Of a stretch of 64,000 bases of DNA, positions 49,719 to 58,924 are shown in pieces. This DNA comes from UBA1020 sp964520495 (GTDB lineage Bacteria > Patescibacteriota > Saccharimonadia > Saccharimonadales > Saccharimonadaceae). The stretch is from positions 186,001 through 250,000 of the forward strand of contig CAZFMZ010000001.1 of the NCBI GenBank assembly GCA_964520495.1. The letters run 5' to 3'. The stretch's first letter is position 1. Each line of letters starts with the position of its first letter. Position numbers and translations under genes: made by a program. The notes beneath the pieces are model-generated. The model saw only the letters and a program-made list of their open reading frames with translations, had not been told where the DNA came from and did not search any database.

Positions 49719-50897
49719 TCAGGCGTCGCCCAGCGTTTCAGGAATGCGCAGTTCCTTGACGGACTTGGCCCGCCAGGCCTTGAAGGCCCAGCCAATCGGC
49801 AGCACGTCGCGGTAGCCGATGATGTCGGCTGCTTCGCGCATGAACGCTCCCGGTAGACCTCCGAAACGGAGTCCGCCCCATTCGAATAACGCCCAGTTGT
49901 GTCCAATCGGCACCACGCAAGGTGGCTGAATGGCTTTATAGGCATTCTTCGCGCCCATCAGATGCTTGCTGACGAAGATGGCATCATGCAGCGCGGTCTG
50001 CGCCAGACCTGCATACGGCGTATCGGCATTGTCACCGATGACGTACAGATGATCATGCGACCGCAGGAACATGTCAACTTTTACCTTGCCGCGTTCGTTC
50101 AGTGTGAACTGGTCGGCGTTGGCCTGGTAGAACGGTGCATTGGTGACCCCCGAGGTCCAGATGACTGTCTGCGTCATGAGCGGCTTACCGTTGACGATCA
50201 GGCTGTCCGCCGTCTGACGCTCGACCTTCTTGTTCGTTTCGACGTTGATGCCAAGTTTCTTGAGCTGCAGTAGCGCACGGTCACTGGAGGCCTGGCTCAA
50301 TCGTGGCAAGACACGTGGCGCCGCTTCGATCAGGCTGATACGGAGTCGCTTCTTACGGATACCGAAGTGCGTGCGTAACGTACGTAGATATTCTCCCAGC
50401 GCACCAGCCAGTTCGACACCGGTCGGACCAGCGCCGATAATGACATAGTTCTTTTCGTCGTCACTGCCGTCACTCATCTCATCCCAGAGATGTTCCTGCA
50501 GGCGGCGTATCTCTTCCTGTGATTTGATGCCGAAGGCATAGGTATCGAGTCCTTCGATCCCAAAATAGGTGGTCACGCTGCCAAGTGCCAATATGGCGTC
50601 CTCGTAATGATACTTACCGTTGTCCCCAGTTAATAGGCGGGCACTGGTATCGATGGTCCGGATGCCGTCGTGCACCAACTTGACGTTGCTGCGATCTTTG
50701 AATATGTCTATCAGCGGGACCCATGATTCCCGATGACTGTGGCCGGTCGCAGTGGCGAACAGAGCCGGATAATACTGGAAATCAGTCTTATCTGAAATGA
50801 GAGTGATCCGATTCGAACTCTCTTTTGATAGTTCCAGGGCCGCCTTGACGCCGCCGAAACCGCCGCCAACGATAGTGACGTTCAGGTGCTTACTCAT
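49719..50897 (-). CDS. ndh: Type II NADH dehydrogenase (NDH-2)
   Basis: Oxidises NADH and reduces membrane quinone without pumping protons. 392 residues: FAD-binding TIVGGGFGGVKAALELSKES at the N-terminus, NAD-binding VIIGAGPTGVELAGALGEYL in the middle, and the FAD motif LYVIGDNADTPYAGLAQTAL. The C-terminus (GYRDVLPIGWAFKAWRAK) gives the membrane-associating helix. It lies downstream of cyoABCDE with its own TATAAT overlapping the cyoE stop. With the oxidase it makes a minimal NADH-to-oxygen chain. Confidence 0.94.
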   Translation of the reverse strand: MSKHLNVTIVGGGFGGVKAALELSKESSNRITLISDKTDFQYYPALFATATGHSHRESWVPLIDIFKDRSNVKLVHDGIRTIDTSARLLTGDNGKYHYEDAILALGSVTTYFGIEGLDTYAFGIKSQEEIRRLQEHLWDEMSDGSDDEKNYVIIGAGPTGVELAGALGEYLRTLRTHFGIRKKRLRISLIEAAPRVLPRLSQASSDRALLQLKKLGINVETNKKVERQTADSLIVNGKPLMTQTVIWTSGVTNAPFYQANADQFTLNERGKVKVDMFLRSHDHLYVIGDNADTPYAGLAQTALHDAIFVSKHLMGAKNAYKAIQPPCVVPIGHNWALFEWGGLRFGGLPGAFMREAADIIGYRDVLPIGWAFKAWRAKSVKELRIPETLGDA

Positions 50898-50934
50898 ACT
50901 ACGATTGTTTCTTTCCCATTAAGCGTTACCACTA

Positions 50935-51801
50935 TTATACCGTAGGTATGCCCTTCACCAAAGCGTCGAGCAGTACGGCGACGAGCAGGAGTACCGTTAA
51001 TAGTAGCGAGACCACGAAGACACGACGCGCCCAGCCGATCGGGTCATCTACCGGTCGCAGGAAGATCCAGGCCCAGTACAATGCTCCCACGAGCAACATG
51101 CCGCCGCCAATCCATCCGATCACGCCACTCGCCAGCATCAGCACGATAACCGCCAAATAGGCCGCCATGTAGATGCCCATCTGACGGCGGACGGCTCGAA
51201 AACCCCGTACGACACCCAATACTGGCAACTTGGCAGCGGCATACTCGCTACGTCGAAAGATAGAGATGGCATAGAAATGAGGCATCTGCCAGGCGAGCAC
51301 GAGCGCGAACAGCAACCAGGCGGCCGGATCCAGCGCCGTACTGATGGCAACATAGCCGGCCATGGCCGGCAGGGCGCCAGGGATGGCACCGATCAGCGTG
51401 CTGTGGACGGTGTGACGCTTGGCGACGGCATAGATGAGAACGTAGAAAACATACGCGACGAGACCGATAACGACCACGAGCAGGTTCGTCAGCCACAACA
51501 GCAAAGCCAGGCCGAAGGCGAACAGTCCGGCCGCAAAAATCAGTGCATCACGCAGCGTCACCGTTCCGGTGACCGACGGCCGAGAACGGGTTCGTGCCAT
51601 CCGGGCGTCGATGTCACGGTCGATATAGTTGTTCAGCACACAAGCCGAGGCGATGATGAACGACGTACCAAGTAACACGCCGATAAGCGGTTGCCACGTC
51701 AGACCGTAGCCGGCGGCGAAGATGCTACCGGCCAGCGTATGTAGGAGATTTCCTTTGACGATGCCCGGCTTGGTCAGCCGGTAATAGTCACGCACTGCCA
51801 C
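50935..51801 (-). CDS. cyoE: Protoheme IX farnesyltransferase (heme O synthase)
   Basis: Adds a farnesyl group to heme B to make heme O for the oxidase. 288 residues, about eight or nine membrane helices. The UbiA-family motif NNYIDRDIDARMARTRSRPS is the prenyl-diphosphate site, and WQMPHFYAISIFRRSEYAAA is the second conserved loop. Starts 3 bases after cyoD, last gene of the cyo cluster. Supports a heme-O bo3 enzyme rather than a heme-A enzyme, as no heme A synthase is seen. Confidence 0.96.
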   Translation of the reverse strand: MAVRDYYRLTKPGIVKGNLLHTLAGSIFAAGYGLTWQPLIGVLLGTSFIIASACVLNNYIDRDIDARMARTRSRPSVTGTVTLRDALIFAAGLFAFGLALLLWLTNLLVVVIGLVAYVFYVLIYAVAKRHTVHSTLIGAIPGALPAMAGYVAISTALDPAAWLLFALVLAWQMPHFYAISIFRRSEYAAAKLPVLGVVRGFRAVRRQMGIYMAAYLAVIVLMLASGVIGWIGGGMLLVGALYWAWIFLRPVDDPIGWARRVFVVSLLLTVLLLVAVLLDALVKGIPTV

Positions 51802-51804
51802 CGG

Positions 51805-52176
51805 TTAAAAACCTTTCTTATTCTGCTGCAGCATATATTCTTGCATGGCGTCAGGCGAGATATGCATGCGGTAGTCGAGGTTCTGCATGATCCAGAGTGA
51901 ACCGATGACGATGATAAGCGCCATGCCGATAGTGAACAGGAAGGTGCCCGTCCGAGAGAACGGATCGCGGTCGGCGCCCATATGCAGGAAGCACACCAGC
52001 TGGATAACCAGTTGCACCACGGCGAGTCCCAAGATGATCAGCATAGTGAGTGAGGCGGCGTCGCCGAGCCATGCCTCAGTGACGATAAGGTAACTCGCGA
52101 TGCTCAGTAGCAAGGCGGCGTTAAAGCCGATGACATACGTCACCAGCAGACGGCTGAAGCTCACGTTTTGTTTCAT
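51805..52176 (-). CDS. cyoD: Cytochrome bo3 oxidase subunit IV
   Basis: 123 residues with three membrane helices (LLVTYVIGFNAALLLSIASY, LTMLIILGLAVVQLVIQLVC, FLFTIGMALIIVIGSLWIMQ). The segment FLHMGADRDPFSRTG is typical of CyoD. It overlaps cyoC by 4 bases. The subunit helps assembly of the copper/heme centre in E. coli. Confidence 0.9.
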   Translation of the reverse strand: MKQNVSFSRLLVTYVIGFNAALLLSIASYLIVTEAWLGDAASLTMLIILGLAVVQLVIQLVCFLHMGADRDPFSRTGTFLFTIGMALIIVIGSLWIMQNLDYRMHISPDAMQEYMLQQNKKGF

Positions 52177-52766
52177 GACAATCTCGCTCCTAGATACACG
52201 ATGGTAAAGATGAAAATCCAGACGAGGTCGAGAAAATGCCAGAAATAGGTAAACAGCGCGAATTTACGCTGGAAATGGGCGGTGACTCCGTGAGCGGTCG
52301 CATACCATCCCATCGCACCGGCCCAGACCAGGCCGATGAAAATATGAAGTCCATGAGTACCGACAAGTGTAAAGAACCCGGACAGGAAGGCACTGCGCCG
52401 CCATGATTCCCCTTCCGCCACAAGCGTGCCGAACTCCAGCAGTTCCAGCATCAGGAAAGCGGCACCTAAGACGATCGTCGCCGTCAACAGACCGAGGCCG
52501 AGCCGGTGCTTATTGAACCGGAACGCGAGCGCGGCTACGCCGGAGGTAAAACTACTACAAAGCAAGATGATCGTGAGCAGCAAGGCGTAGGCCGGATCGA
52601 ACAGTTCGGCTGCCGACGGGCCCCCTGCCGTGTTGTGACGCAGAATCATATAGGTCGCGAACAAGCTGGCGAACAGAACGAGGTCGGTCATCAGGTACAA
52701 CCAGAATCCATACTCTGCCTTGGTTCGCTTTTGGCTCAGATATGACGCGGATAGCTGGTGTCTCAT
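52173..52766 (-). CDS. cyoC: Cytochrome bo3 oxidase subunit III
   Basis: 197 residues, five membrane helices. AEYGFWLYLMTDLVLFASLF contains the conserved acidic residue of subunit III; GFFTLVGTHGLHIFIGLVWA carries the conserved His pair. Overlaps cyoB and cyoD by 4 bases each (ATGA). Confidence 0.95.
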   Translation of the reverse strand: MRHQLSASYLSQKRTKAEYGFWLYLMTDLVLFASLFATYMILRHNTAGGPSAAELFDPAYALLLTIILLCSSFTSGVAALAFRFNKHRLGLGLLTATIVLGAAFLMLELLEFGTLVAEGESWRRSAFLSGFFTLVGTHGLHIFIGLVWAGAMGWYATAHGVTAHFQRKFALFTYFWHFLDLVWIFIFTIVYLGARLS

Positions 52767-54739
52767 GCGGCCGCTCCGTTCGCTTCCTTATATAGCTCGT
52801 CGGCCGTTATGCAGTAATCCATCTCATCCTGTAACGTCCGCCAGACGATAACGATTATGACAAGCCCTGCTGCCGGCACGGCTATCCACCATAGGTGCCA
52901 GATAATCGCGAACCCGAATACCAACGCCAGTCCCCCGACTATCAGACCGATGGCGCTGTTCTTCGGCAACCATATGTCCTTATACTCCTCTTTCGCCGGC
53001 TTCGTCACGCCCTTTTGTTTGCGATACCACCACTCGTCACGTTCGTGTACCGTTGGAATGACGGCGAAATTATAGTGGGGCGCGGGTGACGGTACTGACC
53101 ATTCAAGCGTCCGGCCGTCATATGGATCGCCGGTGCTATCTCGCAGCTCCTTACGTTTCCAAAGACTATATACTACCTGCAGCGCGAACAGTCCGACACC
53201 GAGTGCTACCACCATCACACCGACACCGGAGACGATGAAGAACGGTAGCCAGGCCGGATCGCTGTAGTTGTCGAGCCGACGGACAGCCCCCATCAGACCG
53301 AGGATATAGAGTGGGATGAAGGCCAGGATAAAGCCGATCTGCCAGGCATAGGCCGACCATCGGCCCAGCCGGTCATGCAGCCGGAAGCCGAATATCTTCG
53401 GGAACCAGTAGGTCATGCCGGCGAAAAAGCCGAAGACGACACCACCGATGATGACGTTATGGAAATGAGCCACCAAGAACAGCGTGTTGTGCACCTGGTA
53501 GTCGAGTGCCGGAACTGCCATCATGACGCCGCTGACGCCTCCGACGGTAAAGGTGACCACGAAGGCCAGGAACCATACCATCGGCGCAGTGAAGCTGATG
53601 CGGCCGCGGTACATGGTGAACAGCCAGTTGAATATCTTTACTCCGGTCGGAATAGCGATGACCATGGTCATGATACCGAAGAAGGCATTGACATTGGCCC
53701 CTGCTCCCATCGTGAAGAAATGATGCTGCCAGACGATGAACGAGAGGAACATGATGGCCAGCAACGCATACACCATGGTGCGGTAGCCGAACAACCGCTT
53801 CTTCGCGAACGTCGCCACGACTTCCGAGAAGATACCGAAGGCAGGCAGCACCAAGATATAGACTTCGGGATGGCCCCAGGCCCAGATAAGGTTAATGTAG
53901 AGCATCGGGTTCCCTCCCATATCGGAAGTGAAGAAATGCATGCCAAGCGTCCGGTCCAGACTGAGCATGGCGAGCGTGACGGTCAGGATCGGGAATGCCA
54001 ACATGATAAGTACGCTCGTAACCAGTACGCTCCATGGGAAGATTGGCATCTTGAACATCGTCATGCCGGGTGCCCGACATTTCAGGATGGTGACGAAGAA
54101 GTTGATCCCGGAAAGCAGACTCCCGATACCGGCAATCTGGAGCGACCATATCCAATAGTCCACGCCGGGTCCAGGATTATATTCCAGCCCTGTCAAGGGT
54201 GGGTAGCCGAGCCAGCCACCGTTACTGAACCCTCCGTAGACCAACGACAGGTTTACCAGTACCATGCCGGCCGCGAACAGCCAGAAACTGATTGAGTTCA
54301 TTAAGGGGTAGGCCATGTCGCGAGCTCCCAGCATCAACGGCATGATGACGTTCACCAAGCCGAACAGCAGTCCCATGGCTACGAAGAAAATCATGATGGT
54401 GCCGTGGGCCGTAAACACTTGCTGGAAGGTGTCGCTGCTGAGGGGTCCGGTCGCGTCACCGGCGCTGAGCGCCGTCTGAAGTCGAAGCATACCGGCATCC
54501 GCTAGGCCACGTAACAGCATTACCATCGCCACGATCGTGTACATGACGCCGATTTTCTTGGCATCAAGAGACGTCAGCCAATTGGTCCATAGCCATTTCC
54601 AACGTTTGAGGTAGGTAATCAGACCGATCAACAGTAGTGCTGACACCGGCATGCCAATGGCGGCGCCGATCGTGACCGGGTCCTGCGGGAAATATTCCAA
54701 TGAAAGTCGGCCAGTGATGAATTCCCAGAAGCCACTCAT
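52763..54739 (-). CDS. cyoB: Cytochrome bo3 oxidase subunit I
   Basis: Catalytic subunit reducing oxygen to water and pumping protons. 658 residues, close to E. coli CyoB (663). Heme b ligands H112 (FTAHGTIMIFF) and H427 (AHFHNVIIGG); heme o ligand H425; CuB ligands H290 (AWGHPEVYILVLP, with Y294 cross-link) and H339-H340 (IVWQHHFFTMGAG). Quinol-site residues by alignment from memory: R77, D81 and Q107 are kept, but the E. coli H98 position is Thr104. The proton-path Glu (E292) is kept. Second gene of the cyo operon. Confidence 0.97.
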   Translation of the reverse strand: MSGFWEFITGRLSLEYFPQDPVTIGAAIGMPVSALLLIGLITYLKRWKWLWTNWLTSLDAKKIGVMYTIVAMVMLLRGLADAGMLRLQTALSAGDATGPLSSDTFQQVFTAHGTIMIFFVAMGLLFGLVNVIMPLMLGARDMAYPLMNSISFWLFAAGMVLVNLSLVYGGFSNGGWLGYPPLTGLEYNPGPGVDYWIWSLQIAGIGSLLSGINFFVTILKCRAPGMTMFKMPIFPWSVLVTSVLIMLAFPILTVTLAMLSLDRTLGMHFFTSDMGGNPMLYINLIWAWGHPEVYILVLPAFGIFSEVVATFAKKRLFGYRTMVYALLAIMFLSFIVWQHHFFTMGAGANVNAFFGIMTMVIAIPTGVKIFNWLFTMYRGRISFTAPMVWFLAFVVTFTVGGVSGVMMAVPALDYQVHNTLFLVAHFHNVIIGGVVFGFFAGMTYWFPKIFGFRLHDRLGRWSAYAWQIGFILAFIPLYILGLMGAVRRLDNYSDPAWLPFFIVSGVGVMVVALGVGLFALQVVYSLWKRKELRDSTGDPYDGRTLEWSVPSPAPHYNFAVIPTVHERDEWWYRKQKGVTKPAKEEYKDIWLPKNSAIGLIVGGLALVFGFAIIWHLWWIAVPAAGLVIIVIVWRTLQDEMDYCITADELYKEANGAAA

Positions 54740-55618
54740 CTAGTGTGACCCTCCGTGCGAGGCGTGTCCGGACTGTGCGCGCATGATGGTCGCGAACAAG
54801 CCAGGCTCCGTCAGGCGGTAGGTACGCTCGCGGGTGTCGCTTTTTGGTGCGACGAGCGTATCATACGTCGGTTTGTCCATCTGCGGCGTTACCTGCTTGG
54901 CCTGGGCCACCCAGTCGGAAAACTCGGCCGTTTTGAACGCCTTGAGCTGGAAGGTCATGTCGGCGTACCCTTCGCCATTAATGTTAGTGGTATAGCCGGT
55001 GAAGCTGCCGGGCTGGTTGGCGACCAGGTTGAGTTCGGATTGCATGCCGTTCATGGCATAGATCTGGCTCCCAAGCTTGGGAATCCAGAATGCGCTCATG
55101 GGGGCGTCGGCGGTCAGACGGAAATGAATCGGTCGGTTGACTTCGACCGGTAGATGGTTAAGCGTCGCCACCCCGTACTCCGGGTATAAGAACAACCACT
55201 TCCACCGGAGCGCGACCACTTCGACCTCAAGAGGCGCCTGGTCGCTCGCCAGCGGCTTATACGGATCGAGACTATGGCTGGTTTGGTAGGTCACGACACC
55301 GAGCACGCCGATGATGGCAATCGGGATACCCCACCACAAGCTTTCTAGCAGTCGGTTCTCGCTCCATTCCGGTTCATACCGTGCCGCTTTGTTCGAGGCG
55401 CGGTATTTGACGGCGAAAACAATCAACATCGTAAAGACCGGGACAACGACGAGCGCACTGAGAAACAACGTCAGGTACAGCAGTGCCAGCTGTTGCTCGG
55501 CGACGGCGCCGGCTGGCTGGAGTACGTCAATCGAGGCGCCGTTGAGCAGCCACCAGCCTCCAGCTAGCAACCCGCCGATGACACAAAGCGGCACTAATAC
55601 CCCCACGAAACGTTTCAT
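54740..55618 (-). CDS. cyoA: Cytochrome bo3 oxidase subunit II
   Basis: 292 residues from ATG 55618; a TTG at 55657 in frame is an alternative. N-terminal signal or membrane segment (RFVGVLVPLCVIGGLLAGGW), a second helix, then the cupredoxin domain. Strong match in sequence to E. coli CyoA: FAVKYRASNKAARYEPEWSE, RWKWLFLYPEYGVATLNHLP, IPKLGSQIYAMNGMQSELNL. No CuA-binding Cys pair, so it is a quinol, not cytochrome c, oxidase. Adjacent to cyoB with no gap. Confidence 0.95.
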   Translation of the reverse strand: MKRFVGVLVPLCVIGGLLAGGWWLLNGASIDVLQPAGAVAEQQLALLYLTLFLSALVVVPVFTMLIVFAVKYRASNKAARYEPEWSENRLLESLWWGIPIAIIGVLGVVTYQTSHSLDPYKPLASDQAPLEVEVVALRWKWLFLYPEYGVATLNHLPVEVNRPIHFRLTADAPMSAFWIPKLGSQIYAMNGMQSELNLVANQPGSFTGYTTNINGEGYADMTFQLKAFKTAEFSDWVAQAKQVTPQMDKPTYDTLVAPKSDTRERTYRLTEPGLFATIMRAQSGHASHGGSH

Positions 55619-55660
55619 ATGTGGTCTTATGATACCGCTTATACTAGGTTGCGACAAGCG

Positions 55661-55918
55661 CTAGAATGATGCCTGCGATTCAGCCTCTGCGGAACTTTCG
55701 TCCTCGACCTTGAGCGACTCAAGCTGCTGTTCGGCCCTATTCAGGTCTTCCGCGGTCGTAATCACTTCAGCCGTGTCGGTGTTCGAGACGCTCGTGGCAG
55801 ACTCAGCTTTTTCCTGACCGAACGATTTCCATGCCACGATGCCTAAGCCCCCGATGAGAATCAGGACGCCGGTGATCACCAGCACTTCTATGAGCGAGAA
55901 TCCTTTGAACGGGCTCAT
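55661..55918 (-). CDS. Short prepilin-like protein upstream of cyoA
   Basis: 85 residues. The leader MSPFKG is followed by FSLIEVLVITGVLILIGGLG, a class III prepilin motif with Glu5, then a short acidic, helical tail (ATSVSNTDTAEVITTAEDLN, QQLESLKVEDESSAEAES) instead of a pilin globular head. ATGA overlap with the coiled-coil gene upstream and about 40 bases from cyoA. Might be a membrane-tethered helper rather than a fibre subunit; function inferred only. Confidence 0.8.
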   Translation of the reverse strand: MSPFKGFSLIEVLVITGVLILIGGLGIVAWKSFGQEKAESATSVSNTDTAEVITTAEDLNRAEQQLESLKVEDESSAEAESQASF

Positions 55919-56631
55919 GCCGCCGGCTCACCTTCCTGCTCCGTCACCGATTCGCCCTTTGAATCGTTGAGCGCTTTCTTCACCACCAGTAGCAGATCAA
56001 CGACCGCACGGCGGTAGTCACTCAAGCCTTCGTGGCGGGCCTGCAATAACGAGGTGATGGTTCCGGCCGGTTTGTTGCCGTCGGCTTGCGTGCAGTCGAA
56101 CGTCGTACCTGCCATGACATCGATGGCTGCCGCCGCATCAGCTTCCTTGCTGTCGACATTGGCGACTGCCGCGTCAAAGCCGTCGGCGGTCAGCTGCTTG
56201 TCATCGTAGAATTTCTTAATACCCTCTTCCAGCCGCTGGATGACCCCGAGCTGACGACGCGCGTTCTCGACGCTTCTTTCGAGCAGTTCATTGATGCGTG
56301 TCTCACGGTTCTCACATACCGCCAGCCGACGACCTTCCAATCGCTGCTTCACCTCGGCACGGCGCTCCTGCAGCTGGGCTTCCAGTTTCTGGCGACGCTC
56401 CTGAATGCGAAGTTTCTGACGCTCCAAGCGGGTCTTCTGATCATCGCTACTGCGAATGTCGGTCTTTACCTCAACTTCGAGTTTCTCTGTGTTGTTTTCG
56501 ACCTGGTTGAGTATGTTCGCGGCCGCTCCGTTGCCCTTGTCGCCCTCATGACGTGCCAGCACCGGCGTGCCCAGACCGACCAGCATCGCCAGGGCCAGGA
56601 CCGGAATGATGAATGATGTCGTTCGTTTCAT
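55915..56631 (-). CDS. Exported coiled-coil protein of unknown function
   Basis: 238 residues. Signal peptide (KRTTSFIIPVLALAMLVGLG, TPVLARH), then a long heptad-like Arg/Glu/Gln-rich stretch (residues 55-115: TRLERQKLRIQERRQKLEAQ), a second helical part and an acidic end. Two Cys (AVCENR, FDCTQ) could pair. Starts after SD-like AAAGGAAA and TGATATAAT. It opens the transcript leading to the prepilin-like gene and cyoA, so a role around the oxidase or envelope is suggested by position only. Confidence 0.8.
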   Translation of the reverse strand: MKRTTSFIIPVLALAMLVGLGTPVLARHEGDKGNGAAANILNQVENNTEKLEVEVKTDIRSSDDQKTRLERQKLRIQERRQKLEAQLQERRAEVKQRLEGRRLAVCENRETRINELLERSVENARRQLGVIQRLEEGIKKFYDDKQLTADGFDAAVANVDSKEADAAAAIDVMAGTTFDCTQADGNKPAGTITSLLQARHEGLSDYRRAVVDLLLVVKKALNDSKGESVTEQEGEPAA

Positions 56632-56745
56632 AGTTTCCTTTTCGTTAGGCTGTACGCCCCGATTATATCACTCATGCTTTGTAGCACGAAAATACCGCAC
56701 ACCCGGTAGGTATGCGGTATCTGTGAGATATCATCTCGTCAGCAG

Positions 56746-58842
56746 CTATTTGCTGGAACGCTTCTCGATGATCTCCTGTGCGACGTTCGGTGGTACTTCT
56801 TCGTATTGGGCCAGCTCCATGGTCGAAGCGGCACGACCCTGACTCATCGAACGGATATCGTTGGTGTAGCCAAACATCTGCGCCAATGGTACGAATGCCT
56901 TGATCAGCTTTGCGCCGCCAGCCAGGTCTTCCATCGCTTCGATGCGTCCACGACGAGAGTTAAGGTCACCGATGACATCACCCATGAACTCTTCCGGAGT
57001 GGTGACTTCGACACGCATGACAGGCTCGAGCAGAATAGGAGTAGCCTGCTTGACACCTTCACGTGCGGCCAGGCTACCAGCCAGGCTGAAGGCCAGTTCA
57101 CTGGAGTCAACGTCGTGGTAGCTACCATCGTACAGGGTTGCCTTGACGTCCACTACCGGATAGCCGGCAATGACACCACCATCCAGGGTATCCTTAATGC
57201 CCTTCATGACGGGCTGGCGGTATTCCTGCGGAACCACACCACCTTTGATTTCATCGAAGAATTCGAAGCCCTTGCCAGGTTCGTTCGGCTCGAAACGGAC
57301 CCAGACGTCACCGTACTGGCCGCGACCACCAGATTGCTTGGCGTGCTTACCTTGTACCTGTGAGGTGCCCTTGATTGATTCACGGAACGCAACCTGCGGT
57401 TCTCCGATGTTGGCTTCCACCTTGAATTCACGCTTCATGCGGTCAATTAGGATGTCGAGGTGCAATTCACCCATGCCGGACATGATGGTCTGACCGGTCT
57501 CCTCGTCGGTGTGGACGCGGAACGTCGGGTCTTCCTCGGCCAGACGCTGTAGGGCGATTCCCATCTTTTCCTGGTCGGCCTTACTTTTCGGCTCGACGGC
57601 GATGGCAACGGGCGGCTCTGGGAAAGAGATGCTTTCAAGCGCGATCGGGTTAGCCATCTCACACAGCGTATGTCCGGTAAAGGTGCTCTTCAGGCCTACG
57701 ACGGCAGCGATGTCACCGGCGGCGATTTCGGCGATTTCCTCACGCTTATCGGCGTGCATTCGGACGATACGACCAACGCGTTCTTTCTCACCGGTCGTGG
57801 TGTTGAGCACGTAACTGCCGGCCTTAAGGGTTCCTGAGTAGACACGGACGAAAATCAGCTTACCAACGAATGGGTCGGTCGCGATTTTGAAAGCCAGACC
57901 AGCCATCGGTTCGGTCGTGTCAGGCTTACGGGAAATATCTTCACCGGTCTTCGGGTTGACGCCCCAGATGGCATCGACGTCGAGTGGGCTTGGCATGAAG
58001 TCAGCCACCAGGTCGAGTACCTTCTCGACGATTACGCCGCGGCCGTCACCGCCAGTTACCAGGTAGAAATCACCGGCTAAGACACGCTTGCGCAGGGCCG
58101 CCTTCAGTTCATCGGTCGTAATGGAGTCTTCGCCGTCATCGAGGAAGCGCATCATGAGCTCATCATCAGCTTCGACGGCCGCTTCGACGAGCAAGCTGCG
58201 GGCGTTCTTGGCCTTGTCGAGCATGTCGGCAGGAATGTCTCCCTGTACCAGTTCCTTGTCGGCGAAATCACTATAGGTGTAGGCTTTCATGTCGACCAGG
58301 TCGACAACCCCGTTGATATCTTTTTCGAAGCCGATCGGCAGATGGACCGGTAGGGCATGCTTGGACAGACGGGTGTGGATGCTCTGCAATGATTTATAAA
58401 AGTCACCACCGGTCTGGTTGATCTTGTTGATGAAACAGATACGAGGTACGCCGTACTTGTTGGCTTGACGCCAGACGGTCTCAGTTTGCGCTTCGACACC
58501 CATCTTGCCGTCGAACACGACGACGGCTCCGTCGAGCACGCGCAGGCTACGCTCTACCTCGGCGGTGAAGTCGATGTGACCCGGCGTGTCGATGATGTTG
58601 ATCTTGCAGCCTTTCCAGAAACAGGTGACGGCAGCGCTGGTAATGGTGATGCCGCGCTCTTTCTCCTGGGCCATCCAGTCAGTCGTGGCACTATCACCGT
58701 CGGCACCACGGACTTCACCGATCTTGTGATTGATACCGGTGCGGTACAGGATACCCTCGGTGGTGGTCGTCTTGCCGGCGTCGATGTGGGCGATGATGCC
58801 GATGTTACGGTAGTCCTTCAACGGGACGTCTTTTTGGGCCAT
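56746..58842 (-). CDS. fusA: Elongation factor G
   Basis: Translocase GTPase. 698 residues: G1 NIGIIAHIDAGKTTTTEGIL, switch I MAQEKERGITITSAAVTCFW, G3 DTPGHIDFTAEVERSL, G4 FINKINQTGG, and domains II-V to GKHAKQSGGRGQYGDVWVRF and MSQGRAASTMELAQYEEVPP. The usual G4 NKMD is NKIN, with N in place of D; this is unusual because the Asp contacts guanine. GAGAGGAAG precedes the ATG, with a TGCTATGAT -10 box. It is separated from rpsG by two unknown genes. Confidence 0.98.
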   Translation of the reverse strand: MAQKDVPLKDYRNIGIIAHIDAGKTTTTEGILYRTGINHKIGEVRGADGDSATTDWMAQEKERGITITSAAVTCFWKGCKINIIDTPGHIDFTAEVERSLRVLDGAVVVFDGKMGVEAQTETVWRQANKYGVPRICFINKINQTGGDFYKSLQSIHTRLSKHALPVHLPIGFEKDINGVVDLVDMKAYTYSDFADKELVQGDIPADMLDKAKNARSLLVEAAVEADDELMMRFLDDGEDSITTDELKAALRKRVLAGDFYLVTGGDGRGVIVEKVLDLVADFMPSPLDVDAIWGVNPKTGEDISRKPDTTEPMAGLAFKIATDPFVGKLIFVRVYSGTLKAGSYVLNTTTGEKERVGRIVRMHADKREEIAEIAAGDIAAVVGLKSTFTGHTLCEMANPIALESISFPEPPVAIAVEPKSKADQEKMGIALQRLAEEDPTFRVHTDEETGQTIMSGMGELHLDILIDRMKREFKVEANIGEPQVAFRESIKGTSQVQGKHAKQSGGRGQYGDVWVRFEPNEPGKGFEFFDEIKGGVVPQEYRQPVMKGIKDTLDGGVIAGYPVVDVKATLYDGSYHDVDSSELAFSLAGSLAAREGVKQATPILLEPVMRVEVTTPEEFMGDVIGDLNSRRGRIEAMEDLAGGAKLIKAFVPLAQMFGYTNDIRSMSQGRAASTMELAQYEEVPPNVAQEIIEKRSSK

Positions 58843-58924
58843 GAAGTGGTGCTTCCTCTCGTTCTAAATAATTTTTGCCATAAAAAATAGCACTTTGCTA
58901 TTCATCATAGCACAATTAGAGGTG

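Noticed and set aside
53375..54295. 306-residue open frame on the plus strand inside cyoB
   Set aside because: It is antisense to a strongly conserved oxidase subunit and its composition (His, Asp, Arg, Gln rich, no hydrophobic core) is typical of a shadow frame.
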